DNA of 64,000 nt from Butyriboletus loyo. Lineage: Eukaryota > Basidiomycota > Agaricomycetes > Boletales > Boletaceae. Position numbers and translations under genes: made by a program. Location: assembly GCA_038093515.1 (NCBI GenBank), contig JBBPSI010000096.1:1-64000 (forward strand). The letters are read 5' to 3'. Below, in pieces: positions 36,145 through 47,844 of the stretch; position 1 is the stretch's first letter; each line of letters starts with the position of its first letter. Below the pieces are notes generated by a model. It had not been told where the DNA came from. It saw only the letters and a list, made by a program, of their open reading frames with translations, and did no database searches.

Positions 36145-39100
36145 CTAGCCAACATAGCGAATTTTGATCGCACTAGTCCGGCTTCGGTTTTCCAACGCTG
36201 TCATCCAAGTCGTCACCAGAATGTTAGATTGCCAGATTCCATAAGAAAACTACCTTTCAGCTCTTCAGCCTCTTGGCTCTGCTCGTAGTTCAAGACTATG
36301 CGTTTCAGGTGTTGTTTGTCTACTTCGTCCTGAAGTTGTGCCGAACGGGTATGCACCGCTAGGGCAGATTCTGTAGGGATGGGCAGATATCGCGTCTATC
36401 AAATGGATTAGTTTAGATCACGCATGAATATCTGACTGATAGACCTGTTGCTTGTTTCCTCTCTTCGTAATTACTGTGAAGTTCATCACCGACTCGCCAT
36501 TAGTTGCGTTGCCTTCGCCATCGGCAGCTCCCTCGTTACCATCTACACGCCTCTTTCTGGATCCAGGAGCTAGTACAGCAGAGTCCCACCAAGCTGCCTT
36601 CTTATCGATTTTTCTCGACTCAACGGACGAGTCCGTGATGATTTTGGCAAGTTCTTTTGCAAACTCTGCGTCAGCCTCTTCTGAGGGACCGAGGTATTCC
36701 TGAGCGGAGAGCACCACGACGGGGTCTGGCGATGGAGCGCGATCTTCGGCCTGCAAAGGCGCCTCTGTAACTTTCTTTATGGAGACTCGCGAAACAATGC
36801 TCACTGCAGACTCCTGGCCACCTGTATCTTCTTCTTCTTCGTCATCTTCTCGAGGCCGTTCCCCATCGTCCTCGCTATCATCACCGCTATCACCTTCAGT
36901 TGTTACTTCGGTGGATGCTTAGCTAAGAAAGAAAATACAACGGGGAATACTCACGTCCGGCATTTTGCATGACGGTATTAAACATTTCATCGACTGCCGC
37001 GGCAGCTTCCTCGATAGACTTCGGCATCGTTAATTTCGGTCGAATAGCCTGCACAACGGTGAAGTCATGGTCACGGAAGTTACAAATTCGCCTTACGTCA
37101 AGGGAGTCTGACAGCATGAAATCCGCATCCATAGGCAGCTCTTCTTTACATAAGACATAATACTGGGTCTGGTGTCAGTGTTTCTGAAAGTTGGATAACG
37201 GAGACCGTTTACCTGGAAGAATACCAAAAAGTTATCGAGTTTTCTTTTCTGACTGCCCCTGTCAAAACACATGCCAACAGTGTCTAGCATCACGCAGACT
37301 AAGCGAACTCTGAAAAAGTCATCCGGCATATCGAGTGCGCACGGTTGACGCGGCAATGGCTGACCGTCAGCTAGGATGAAGTGTGAGTGCGGAGGATGCA
37401 ATGTGAACGGGAGCGAGACTGACGATGTCCGAATGTTACAAGCAACCATAATGTGTCGAACACCAAGCTGGAGCCCACCAGACGGTAGATGTACAGTTCT
37501 CCGAGGTACTTCATTGTTGCTATTCGTTGTTGGTTTGTGTTGTATACGTTCTGCTCCACTCCCCGACGTATATCCTCGAGTACCTGATCTACGACGGACA
37601 CGGCGAAAGCAGGATGGTAGCGCTGTAGGTCGTACGTCAACATCGCAAGCAAACTAATGTTGCTGTATTTGATTTTCCAGGACTTCGTGAAAACCTTGTG
37701 CAGAGAGCGCTGCACAAGAGGATCGTCCCAATCCAGTTTCCGAATGAGCTTGAGCACCTTATCGATGCTTTTCTTGGAAAGCACATCGAAGACAAGGTGG
37801 CGAACGAAAAACTCAATAGGAGTTCGTTCCTTCTCAACACGCGGGGCACGTTCGGGGGGATTGCACTGGATAGATACTCAGTGTCCAGTCCTAGACAGCT
37901 TATATAAGTTCAAACCTGGTAATAGGCATTCTCGAGCAGGAGGATCTGTCTTTGATCAAAATGCTGCATATTTTGTTTGCGCTTCATGAGCTCGAGCTGG
38001 ATGACAGTAAGTCGCCGATAAGGTCTAAGCCAAGCGCAGTTAAAACCGCACCATGGTACTGAACCTTTCCCTGGTATCCTCGCTCCGTAGAAGAAAGCGC
38101 CCACAGCCTTCAAGCAAAAGGGCTATATTTTCTACGTTTGTTCCCGAGAAGTCGTCGAGACAGACTTTGAACATGTGCAATATGAGGTGGGATGGCACGA
38201 TGCGGAACTTCGTCAAGTTCGACAGAAAGACAATATTCTGTTTAGAGGAAAAGGTTAAATAACACACCATCACCAAACAGAACGACACACCTTGATTCGT
38301 GTTTCGGTAAGTTCTTTGACGACATTCTTTTTCCTCTGTAAATACCGGAACTCCTCATCCAACTTGGTACGTTGGTCAGCTTTCGTTCAATATATGAATT
38401 GCAACGAGCTGAATGCGAAGACTCACAGAAGCAACTAGTCCAGATCCTATGTCCGGCATGTACTTACTTAGGGTGGCAACCAGCCTGGAGTAGTGAGGCA
38501 AGAGGTCGGTTCTGTTCTTCGGAACGGTGGTCAAGAACTGGTCTAAACTTATTGAACTGCCCAACGAAAGGTCCATGGAATGAAACCCACTTTGATGAGC
38601 CTTTTTCTGGCGGCCTTGGAATTGAGAAACGCAAAGTCCACAGCTACTTGATCAATCATTGCCCGGTTGGTGGCATCTGGGAGGCGAGCCAAGAGTGCAG
38701 TAAGAAGCTGCGAAGGACCTGGCGGTGCGAGTTGAGGAGACGATGAGGGAGTCGAAGGTCTGGGAGACGCTGGTGTAGGCGTGGCTGCACTGTAAATTTT
38801 AGTACAACACGGTGAGATACTTTGAAGAGAAATCCATGAAAGCTCAGCTCGGCTTACCCGTCTTCTTCGTCCTTTGGACTGTCCGGTCCTTCCTTGGGAT
38901 GATAATTCCCATTGATTTGTATATCCCCATTGGCCTTGAGGCCCTCAAGCTCTTGTTCTAGTTTCTTCGCCTCCACTTCCGCCTTTTCCTTCTCAGCTTT
39001 CTCTCTCTCTTCGTCGGCTACCGTATCGGTTCTTTCTTCTGATTCGACACCAAGAACACTCTTGGGAACAAAATCCTTCAAGGCTTGAATGTCCTCAAAG

Positions 39101-40492
39101 AACTTTCGTTCTTCCTCGTCTTCCCATTTTCCACCAGACGCAAGTGAGGTATCTTCCGATTCGTCCGCAAGTATTCCACTAGCATTTGACCCTATCTGGA
39201 TCGAGTCCGACTTCTGAGAGGCAGTCGGCAGTGCAGGCATAGGAAGATAAAGCAACTCAGAAAGGCTGAACTTTTGCTGTTAATGGTAAACATGGCGCGA
39301 GGGTTTGTACATACGTTTGGCAGCTTGCAAGGAGTTTTTCGTATCCCTTGGTCATTTTCTCGTACGCTTGCTGCCTGTCTTCGAATATTTCACCGGATCG
39401 AATGTATGCTTCATGATTGCGGCGGTCCTGCTCTTGGAGACGCTATAAATAACCCAGTTAGGGCACAGGTATGTGGGAGAACAATGCGTCAGCATACTTT
39501 GTGTTCCATAACTAGTTTCTTGGCTACATTGTCAAAGTAGCCTTCACACATGCGCTTGAACCGATCACGTATGTCCTGTTGTACAAGTTCTTCGTCTTCA
39601 TTCAGGAGGGGAGGAAAATTTCCTTGGGTTTCACTCGTGGTGATGGAGGACAAAGTGCCAGGTTCTGAATCGCTAGGTATCTGTTTGGTTTGTGTAGGCA
39701 TCAATCCGAGATATGGGCGAGCATATGACTTGAGGAACGTTGAAAGTAAAGGAAGAGAAGACAGAGTAGGATCATTTGACAACTATATTGAGTATCAATC
39801 TAGACTCGTGCGACGGAGCAGGATGTTGTACCAGTTCTTTGATCGCCTTCATTATCCACTCACCACCACTTCTTGTCGGAGAATCCTTGATGACGCCCAC
39901 GAGAGCAAGCTCGGAGCACACACGAAGGACCGGCCGTTGGCGGGTGATCCTTGCAGCGTCCTCCTTCTCTCGTTGATCGGGAGGAAGAGCGGAGAGGGCT
40001 GTCCTTGATGGAGCAGCGATTGCAGAAGCTAACATGTCCACAAAAGTAGGGGAGAACGAAGTTGGAAATCGCCTATGGAGGGTGCATATGACCTGAAGCA
40101 TGTGAGTACAATTTTTACAGAATGTGGAATCCCTTACCTCCACCGCGGCCCAGGCGTCTTTCTCTGTCTTGCATCGCGCGATACCATCGAGCGCAGCGCC
40201 GGCTACCTCGTCGATGTACTTCTCGAGCGACAGCGAGTCGATGTCCTTGATGATCTGGTCGCGGTAATCTAAACCAATTGACTGGCGCATGCGCTTGATG
40301 AGTGCAGTGTGACGCTTGAGAGACGAGTCAAGCTTCGAGGCCTCTATTGCGGCGGTGAGACATATTAGTTCCGTCTTAAAGCCGTGACAGACCTGGGATG
40401 TCGAGGGAGAGGTTCAAGGCTTTGAGCTTCACACGCCGTGCAGTGCGAGCTCTCTCTTCTTCTATCTTGGATAAGGACGACACTTCCGACAT
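36145..40492 (-). CDS. UPF2: Nonsense-mediated mRNA decay factor UPF2 (three MIF4G domains)
   Basis: UPF2 bridges UPF1 and UPF3 in nonsense-mediated decay. The start MSEVSSLSKIEEERARTARR at 40492 leads through LNLSLDIP to LKRHTALIKRMRQSIG. MIF4G-1 begins with YIDEVAGAALDGIARCKTEK and runs to about 38.9 kb; a charged linker (EKAEVEAKKLEQELEG) follows. MIF4G-2 covers about 38.7-38.0 kb. MIF4G-3 includes LIRKLDWDDPLVQRSLHKVF and TKSWKIKYSNISLLAMLTYD near 37.7 kb and YLGELYIYRLVGSS near 37.5 kb. A strongly acidic block (36.84-36.95 kb) precedes the UPF1-binding part (DAEFAKELAKIITDSSVESR, then FTVITKRGNKQQVY). The end is uncertain: after EQSQEAEELK the frame stops soon at about 36215, or a 55 bp intron leads to a stop at 36145-36147. 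Confidence 0.9.
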
Positions 40493-40523
40493 CTTGGATG
40501 GCTATGGAACGTCCAGAAAGAAT

Positions 40524-41019
40524 GGCGATGGTGTACAAAATGGGCTCGCTGTTGGGCGTGAGTCGGTCGGTGATTTGGCGGTGGCTGCAAACTCGACAGC
40601 GACAATAGAAATTGCCTTTTTAGGACAACCTACACGGAGACACTCGGTGCAACTTCACAAGCTCAGACTACCATCACTTGGACCACTACGCAAGTTAGAC
40701 CGACTTTACTTCGGTGATAAGTTCTTGGTGGACAATTTACCTCTGTGGCCCCAGTACCCAGGACGATTTGGACCCTCGTTCCCCACTTCGAAGATGCACC
40801 TGGCATGTCACCGAGCAATTACCCAATCTCCACCTCCCAAAGGTTAACTTTCATCTCCGAATGTTTTTTTCCTCCAGGGATGTAAAGGTTTACATTTGCG
40901 CGGATCGTCCGCGGATAAGGCGAGAACGAACCTTATTTCAGGTCTACTTGCGTGAGCAAGGGCAGCTGCAATACATTATCAAACGTCGAGGGATGGATTA
41001 CACTACTCGATGTTACTGA
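40524..41019 (+). CDS. Probable small gene with unresolved 5' end, unrecognised
   Basis: I do not recognise this product. The last part is convincing as exons. A frame reading TTTYTETLGATSQAQTTITW runs to TTTQ; a gttaga...tacccag intron then joins it to DDLDPRSPLRRCTWHVTEQL and PNLHLPKVNFHLRMFFSSRD. A 51 bp intron (gtttac...tttcag) then keeps frame between DVK and VYLREQGQLQYIIKRRGMDY, ending TTRCY at 41019. The 5' end is unclear: candidate ATGs lie at 40498-40524, within a few to about 30 bases of the divergent UPF2 start codon, and a phase-2 junction is required. It could be a short gene whose leader overlaps the UPF2 leader, or a decayed remnant. The 41020-41274 remainder holds nothing I recognise. 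Confidence 0.35.
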
Positions 41020-41274
41020 ACAAAGGTAGACGGCATTGAGCCAGAAAAAAAAAAGGTCGAGACATGCGCGAGAGAACAGGCGAAACAGAGCGTCGAGTAC
41101 AGTTGGTATCAGTTAGCACTTAAAATATAAGATAATAACTCGAAAGTACGTATACAACTGGACAAGGCAGCGCGGAATTGGGGTCAAAGGACGAGATGGT
41201 GGTATAACTCGAACCAAATGGTGCTTCCACATGCGATATTTGTTCATAGCCAACGGTGGCGGCGGCGGCTGTCA

Positions 41275-44200
41275 CTACACATTGCTGCCATTGATTGAAT
41301 AATTGGGTTTTCGTTGTCGTTCATCGCCCTGTGATGTTGCTGATGAACGATTGGCACGTTGATGAGAAGTCGTGGCATTCAAGAACGTCTTGGAGTATCC
41401 CGTTCCGCCGTTGATACCCGGCACAAACAGTGCCCCGCGATTATAGGAGCTCCGTTCCTTTCTACGCATGTGCGTGGGCTTTGGGAACTCCTCTGGGAGC
41501 CCTTGTTTCGGACCGGGATCGGAGAAGAATATCTTTGGACGCCACTCCTCACGCTCGTCCATGATGCACGAATTCTTGAATTTTTCAACAAGTGCTTCTT
41601 TTCCCCTTCAATGCCGAGTCCATTTTAGCGACGTCGAACAATTTGGTGCATGAAGACCTACTGATAGTTCGCATAGCTCATTTGCAACACTTTCTCACTG
41701 GAGTACATGTTCCTGTGGCGTGATATCATGGCCCGTTCAAACGTTGGTATGGTTTATGGTTTATGGCTCACCACTTTTCACCCAACGTCGTCTTTGCGAA
41801 CCGCAAGAGATCCTCTACGCTGATAAAGTTGACGAACGCATATCCGACGTTGCATCCTATCGAGCAAGCCATATCAACTCCATGAAACCCATATAACATT
41901 ACAGGTTTCGTACCGTTCTGAAAGTCCATTCGCAGATAGAGGAAATCAATACGCCGAGGACATATTTTGTTGATGTACGCGATCAGCTCTCTGTCAGTCA
42001 TTTTATTTGGGATGTTCTTAATCATGACTGTGGTTCGCGTGTCAAGGCCCTGCTCGATCTTGCGAATGTCTAGTTGATTATTCTCGGGAGGAGCCCGCGG
42101 AGAAGCCGGATATGTCGTGGGATATACACGGTTGGCCGTCGTGCCGTATGGATGATGGACAAGAGACGGGGATGCATGTGGTGGATAAGAATAGGGAACA
42201 GCCTGCGAGGTAGCTCCGTGATAATAGCCTGGGGAGGGTGGAAACGCAGACCATTGGTCTGGTAAGATGCCTGGCGCGCCCCAAGCGACCCAAGTGCCTG
42301 TGGACGCATCCCAGCATATTGAAGAGCACATGGGCATAGGCGATTGTGAGGAGATCGGGTATTGCATACCGTGAGCAAGGGACGAAGAGACCCAGGGGGG
42401 CTGCAGAGAGGTATCTCCAGCGTATCGGTCGGTATGAGTGAAATAATCATGCACAAAGTGTGGTTGGGCTCCCGGACATGGTGGGGTGCACAGGTCGGTC
42501 GCGCCACTAGCCACCTGAGCGACCTCGAAAGGACAAACCTGTGGGCGATCAAAGGCAATGGAGCTCATGCTGGCAGTCCGCATGTAATCTGTGTCAGCCG
42601 GCCTGTGATGTGTACGGGAACGAACGGCGTCAAAAAAGAGATTGTTCGATCCACGTCTACCGAACTGATCGGTGACGGAGGGGCCAGCCCGCTCGTGAGG
42701 ATGGTCAGCGGTAAATACTTCGTCCGTGGTGGCTTCGATGCTGTCTACAGGATAACGGGAGGTGGGTTTCTGGCGATCGGGAATGGATGACTTGAGACTG
42801 TTCACAGCTGAGCTGGCATCCAGGCTGATAGCGTTGGCTCCTTCGTGTTCGCAAGGCCTCGGATAGTCGCAGGCTCCTGCGTCATTCAGAAGAGGGAAGG
42901 GAACGCCGCTCGAGGTCGTGATCGTTTGCGACTGCGACAAGTACGTGGAAGCCGTGGGCGTCTTCGGTTCCGCGGCATGTCCACCTCCGGCATAACCTTC
43001 TAGACCGGCCAAATTTTCTTTTTCTAGATCCTGTGGCCCACCACATCCGCCACGTAAGACAACTCGTTGGATGAGCCGAAGTTTCATGTTCTCAACTACT
43101 CGTCCGTCCAGACTTTCCCATGCCAATTTCCCCGCACGAATGTCGTAGTACTCGACCCTGAAAAGCTGGCGAGTGTACGAAATGGTTAGACGCGAATCGA
43201 CAGGAGGGGAAAATGGGATGAAGATTGCCTGTGGCCGGGAAAATAGCTCGAAGAGCGGTCGAGCGACCATGGTATCGGAATTCGTGTGTCGTACGCACGT
43301 CATGATATTCTTTAAAGTAAAACATACCTGATCACATTTCTCCTCGTCCTCTTTCAGGAGGCGGAACGACTTGAGTTCTCCGTACTTTGCCAGTACGCTT
43401 TTGAGTTTTACGGGCACGAAGAAGCGAACTCTACTCCAGCCGGAATAGTTATGATCGCGTTCTGCTATCATTCCACCCACTGACAGACAAAATATGCCCT
43501 CTGCGTGCGTCATGGCAGCTGACGCTGACTGCCCAAGGAGCTGGGGAGGTTGAGAACGCTGGGATAAGGAATACCGAGACAGGCCTACCTGTAGGAAATG
43601 ATCTGGAGTTACGAACAGGCAAGTCAATGCTTCCACCCATGGGCTGCCCACCGTGGTCTCGTATGAGGTCCTGTGTTTGTCATCCACATCAGAACCATGA
43701 TGTGGATGGGAGCCATTAGCCTCTATAAGGCGTTTGACTCTCTCCGCGTCACGTATGTCGTAGAACGCGAGGATGATAGCGCGCTTTTCCTGAAAGCGAT
43801 AATAGATGGTCTGAATGACGCTCCCTGTATTGGAGACGGTTCGAGCGAGGGGCGAGTCGTCCGGACGGGCTGCTAGTGAGTGGAAGTACGGACCAATCAC
43901 GTCCTCGGAGAGATCGTTTGGAACGTTCCCGATCTGAATTGTCACTATCAGTTTGGCCCGGATGTGACACGGCAAGAGATTCACAATCAAGAAGCGGCTT
44001 TCGGCAGAATCGCTGGAGAGAAGGTTTTGGGAGCGAGAGGTGGATTGCTCGTCGCTGGGGACGTTCGGGTCTGTCGAGTCGGGATCCGTACTGTCGCTTC
44101 TGAGTGAGGAGGAAGGGGTGAGAGGCGGTGTTAGATAGTGTTGGCTCTTGGACTGCTGACGGGGTCGTTTGGTTGGGTGAAGGTCGCCGTTTTTGTTGGA

Positions 44201-44450
44201 GGATAGCTTTGGGGGACTGAGGGATGGGATCTGAGACGACGCTTTATGTACGGTTGGGTGTGGGTGTGTCGACTGAGGGTCGGAAGAAATATTATTGCGC
44301 GCGCTGTGTCACGTGGGCGCGGCAGTAAGAGAGAGCCAAATACATACGAGACTACGTTTGGACGCACCGCAAATTTGGGAGGGAGGGCGATGGTTGGAGG
44401 CGTGGAGGGCGAGTGTTTCCCTCTGCTGCAAGGCGCAGCGAAGCAGACAT
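41275..44450 (-). CDS. Mei2-like RNA-binding protein (C-terminal RRM_2)
   Basis: Mei2-like proteins bind RNA through a distinctive C-terminal RRM and control meiosis and development. Exon 1 gives MSASLRLAAEGNTRPPRLQP; a 64 bp intron (gtgcgt...acacag) joins it to ARNNISSDPQSTHPHPTVHK. A 51 bp intron joins RFLI to IGNVPNDLSEDVIGPYFHSL, an N-terminal RRM. A second degenerate RRM lies near 43.4-43.1 kb, then a long disordered Pro/Ser/Tyr-rich linker. The C-terminal RRM begins RTTVMIKNIPNKMTDRELIA, has DFLYLRMDFQNG, and after an in-frame 54 bp intron CNVGYAFVNFISVEDLLRFA. The tail includes FKNSCIMDEREEWRPKIFFS, typical of Mei2 proteins, and ends INGSNV at 41275. The start ATG at 44450 is chosen because the spliced frame leads directly to it. 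Confidence 0.87.
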
Positions 44451-44623
44451 GATGGGGGAAGAGGATGAAGCTCGAAAAGGTGTCTGCGCACGCGAACGAT
44501 GCTTTAAGAAGGGGAGAGGAGAAGCTTGGTGATGGAAAAGGAATCATCTGAAAATTGGATAGGCAGAACGCGCGATTAATTTGATGGGGCGAATGACGTA
44601 CAGAGAAGCGCTGCTGTAGGATC

Positions 44624-45175
44624 TCATGTACCTCCGCGCATGCACGCGGGACGGAGAGTATGGAAGGGGGAAGTACAAAACCAGAGTGAGAGAATCGGAG
44701 ACATGACTGAGCGTGGTCGGGGACGAGGAGGTACTCGGAATATAGCAACTGCTACGGCGCTTTCTAGTTAGATTACCAGACGGCGACGCGACAGACAACG
44801 GACTGACTTGCGATAAAATAAACCAGCTGAAATGCAGAATTCTCAGCGCAATCCTCCCCAGGTACGTGTCCGTGACTGTCGCACCAAATTTTGGGCGACG
44901 GGAAACGCGACCGGATTTCTCTAAATCAATTTCATTTATCATCGGAGAAGCACTGTCGGGTTACGAATACGCCCACCTTACGCAAGCACGGAATCCACTG
45001 CCAAAAGGATAGGCAATCGGATAGTCCAGTCTTGCCAGCGACTCCGAAATCGGGCAATGATCTGTCTCGCCGAGCGTTCTATTTTACGACGGGTCGCGTC
45101 GTCGTCGTGAAATGGAACGTTCGCTCCGAGGGTACGGTCCATCGCGTGTGGGGGGATCTCATCGATTACCGCCAT
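44624..45175 (-). CDS. Small unrecognised protein, three exons
   Basis: I do not recognise it. MAVIDEIPPHAMDRTLGANV continues to FRSRWQDWTIRLPILLAVDS. A gtaagg...atttag intron (61 bp) joins VLA to EIRSRFPSPKIWCDSHGHVP. A second intron (gtcagt...ctaactag) joins LVYFIA to KSAVAVAIFRVPPRPRPRSV, ending MRGGT at 44624-44626. The two introns have good signals and keep the frame open, which supports a gene of about 148 residues, but the C-terminal third is less convincing. It is head to head with the bS6m gene, 162 bp away, and lies just upstream of the Mei2-like gene. Confidence 0.4.
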
Positions 45176-45337
45176 CCGTACCGATAAGTCGTCAGCGTCA
45201 CAGATTAGACCACCAGAGACTGTCGGAAATTAAAATACAAGCCGCCGATGCTAAGGGCCTTATTTTGCGCGTGACCGTTCTGCTTAGTAATCCGTTCGAA
45301 CGTTTTATAGTCCATCCCAGTGTCAAAGGCCAAAGCA

Positions 45338-45837
45338 ATGCCATTCTACAAGATGTTGTGTATATCCGCTCACTTCAGGGAATATGTACGTGCTACATGC
45401 GATGCCCTGCTTCAACTCGACTAACAAGACCGTTTAGAGACACATCAAAGACCTAGTGACAATGTCTGCGCGCCATGTGATGGACCAGGGTGGAGTTGTT
45501 CGGAATATTGAATACTGGGGAACTCAAACACTACCTCAAGCGATGAGGAGACACAAAAAAAGCCAGACCATTGGAGAGTGAGTTTCGATCCAACGTTTCG
45601 TTTCCATTTCCGACCGCATGTTCCAGCTATTGGACCATCTACTTTGACACGTCACCTCGCACCCTCAATTCGCTGGCTCTCAAACTACGGCGAGATCCTC
45701 GTGTCGTACGCTGGACGATGCTCAAGCAAGGCGAAAAAATCCAGGACATAGTGCTGCCTAGAGAGAAAACGGTCATGAGAATGGACTACCTGAAGCCACT
45801 GAAAGAGAACTCGTGGTCAGACATGGGTTCTTTCTAA
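45338..45837 (+). CDS. Mitochondrial small-subunit ribosomal protein bS6m
   Basis: bS6m (Mrp17 in yeast) is a mitoribosome small-subunit protein. Exon 1 reads MPFYKMLCISAHFREY; an intron (gtacgt...gtttag) joins it to RHIKDLVTMSARHVMDQGGV and VRNIEYWGTQTLPQAMRRHK. A gtgagt...ttccag intron then joins KKSQTIG to DYWTIYFDTSPRTLNSLALK and LRRDPRVVRWTMLKQGEK, the standard S6 strand-helix-strand core ending in DPRVVRWT. The tail is DIVLPREKTVMRMDYLKPL...SDMGSF. Length of about 130 residues fits mitochondrial S6. The start ATG at 45338 is the first of the conserved frame. Confidence 0.88.
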
Positions 45838-46485
45838 TGCAGTTTGAAATCACTCGCATCCACGCTCCCTATGTACTACTTTCTCCCAGCTCGATGTAGC
45901 AGCGTAAGCACCAGTCCCAGATTGCACTATTCGCCGTTGCGCTTCCAATTTATATCCAGAAAATTTATGGCTGATGCACGCACTCGGATGATTCCTGCGA
46001 GAACAAATGAGCAACAAGTCATCCCTCGAATTTACCTTGTTCTTCTTGGGCATCATCGTACAATTCACCCGTCGCCGTATTCTACCAAATACTCATTCTC
46101 TGGTTTCCATGATCGATGATTTCATTTCCAAGAACAGACCACAATAGATCCCGATCGGTGGTGCCGACTCATGCAAGATGGCCTTCGGAGGTACGATGAT
46201 TTACCTGGCTGAGATTGCACGTCGCTCAGAAGTCTGGACGAAGGTGACAGACCGTCGACGTGGAAGCATCCATGTGTCAGGATACAACTCGTTCCCCTTT
46301 TCGAGGTGTAAATCGGTCCAAGGGTGAACCAGTGAAGGCTTGAACTTCGAATCCAGTGCTTACTGTAATCAGCAACGTGGATATCAATTCCCAACAAGCA
46401 CAAGTTGCCATGGCGTATACAACCTACCGCTCAACCCTGAATCTACCTAACGCAGATTTCGCCAACAGCTGCGTGTCCGAGCAGT
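45838..46485. other. Gap between convergent genes, nothing seen
   Basis: The stop codons of bS6m and the HAD gene face each other across about 650 bp. No conserved protein, RNA gene or repeat is evident; it presumably holds two 3' untranslated regions. Confidence 0.6.
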
Positions 46486-47510
46486 TTACGCCGCAGTTTG
46501 CGATCTCACCCACTCAACTACATCGTATAAGCTGGACACAACCCTGGCATTTCGAACATCTTCGTCTGCTTCTTTGTTTTCTTCATCTCCATCAGGGCTA
46601 GGTCGTCTGATAAGCAGTGCTTGCATCCCAGCAGCCTGCGCTCCGTAAAAGTCGCTTTTGATGGTCACTATCCGATGAAAGAAGAGACCTAGGTAAATTT
46701 ACCATTGAAGTTCATCGCCAACATGTACACCCCGGTCGAAACGGGTCGTGTCGCCGAGAGATTGCTCGAAGGCGCGTCGGAATATTTCTGCGTCGGGTTT
46801 CTCGACCCCCTCCTCTTCACTCAAAACCAGAGAATGCAAAAACGGGGATATTCCGAGGTCAGCGAGAACGAGACCTGTGGTGGTAGTATCAACAAGGCCG
46901 TCCATTCTGGCGTACTGAGTACGCTAGAACATACGCGTTCTTGCATCTGAATTGCTGATTAGCGCCGTGCGAACGTTCATTTCTTGCAGTTGACGTACTA
47001 GGGTTTATGCATCAAAGATGTAAGACGATGCGAGAGCGATAAGCTCACCACATACGTACGGGAAGTGTATCATTAAAGAGCTTATATCCTTCGCTGGAAC
47101 TGAAGCGGCCCATGAGCTGAGGCACAATTTCATTCAAGGACGCTTCCACTGCTGCATGCATCCCGTCAAGACCCATGCGTTTGTGGTGTGCAGACGAAGC
47201 GACTGAATACCTTGTGGGTCAGCGCCTGCCCCTATGGCTGTCCCCTTAACGACCTCAGACCACCATCCGGAAGCACCAAACTGGCTTTGGTAGGCAGGTT
47301 TGTCCTTTTGTATCTGCTTCAGGCCTCGAAGCGGGTAGGTCAGAAGTAAGCGACTTCACAAGCGAACCTACTGGCTTTGAACGAGCGCTCCAGGGCACTT
47401 GGACTTAGAACACCCAGGAATGGCGCAAAGACCTCCGAGTATTGGAGATATATAGGTCTTCTGGGTGTGATGAGAGTATGGAGGGCATCAAAAGTGACGA
47501 GCTTGATCAT
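46486..47510 (-). CDS. HAD-superfamily hydrolase (HDHD3-like)
   Basis: HAD hydrolases are mostly phosphatases with a catalytic Asp. Motif I is VTFDALHTLITP, with the nucleophile Asp present but Leu at the usual second Asp. QYSEVFAPFLGVLSPSALER follows, and later SQFGASGWWSEVVKGTAIGA. Motif II is the segment VRTALISNSDARM, with the conserved Ser-Asn. Motif III/IV are EEEGVEKPDAEIFRRAFEQS (conserved Lys) and VHVGDELQ|CDFYGAQAAGM, with the acidic motif split by an intron (gtaaat...caaaag). The end reads VVEWVRSQTAA. The start is ATG at 47508-47510 (MIKLVTFDALHT). The gene lies head to head with the RING gene. Confidence 0.85.
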
Positions 47511-47844
47511 TTTGGAGAGAAACGTCAAGTGAACTTGTGGATGGCGGCCTTGTGCAGTATGTACATAAATAAAAGGAGTGCTGTGCGCGTGGCTGAACTT
47601 GTTGCGCACGGCGTCCCCCGCCTCCGGTCGTCCTACTACTCTGGAAACGCTCGCTGGTTTCGTTGGCTAGTACTTTTCGACGGCACGCTACGCAGCCACG
47701 ACTAGCGCTGACGTGGATGTACGGCGAGGTGGTGGACAACAGCAGTCTCTTTGATCCCTCAGGCCTCAGGCACTAGCACACGCCGCAGGCGTCAATCCCG
47801 AACATCATCCATCCTCGTTGCTCCCCTCTCTCTAAACGTTCGCC
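47511..47844. promoter_or_regulatory. Divergent promoter region of the HAD and RING genes
   Basis: These 334 bp separate divergent starts. The part nearest the RING gene is C/T-rich (ctcccctctctctaaacg). No gene is seen. Confidence 0.45.

Noticed and set aside
42362..42790. Plus-strand open frame inside the Mei2-like gene
   Set aside because: It is antisense to the disordered linker of a well-supported gene, with no domain or splice support.
43980..43990. Read-through start of the Mei2-like protein at about 43990
   Set aside because: That frame begins at TTG within an intron. Removing the 51 bp intron gives RFLI-IGNVPND, the normal RRM start.
44131..44748. 205-codon minus-strand open frame at the Mei2-like 5' end
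   Set aside because: The spliced frame MSASLRLAAEG-ARNNISSDPQ joins directly to the RRM; this frame does not connect to any conserved sequence.
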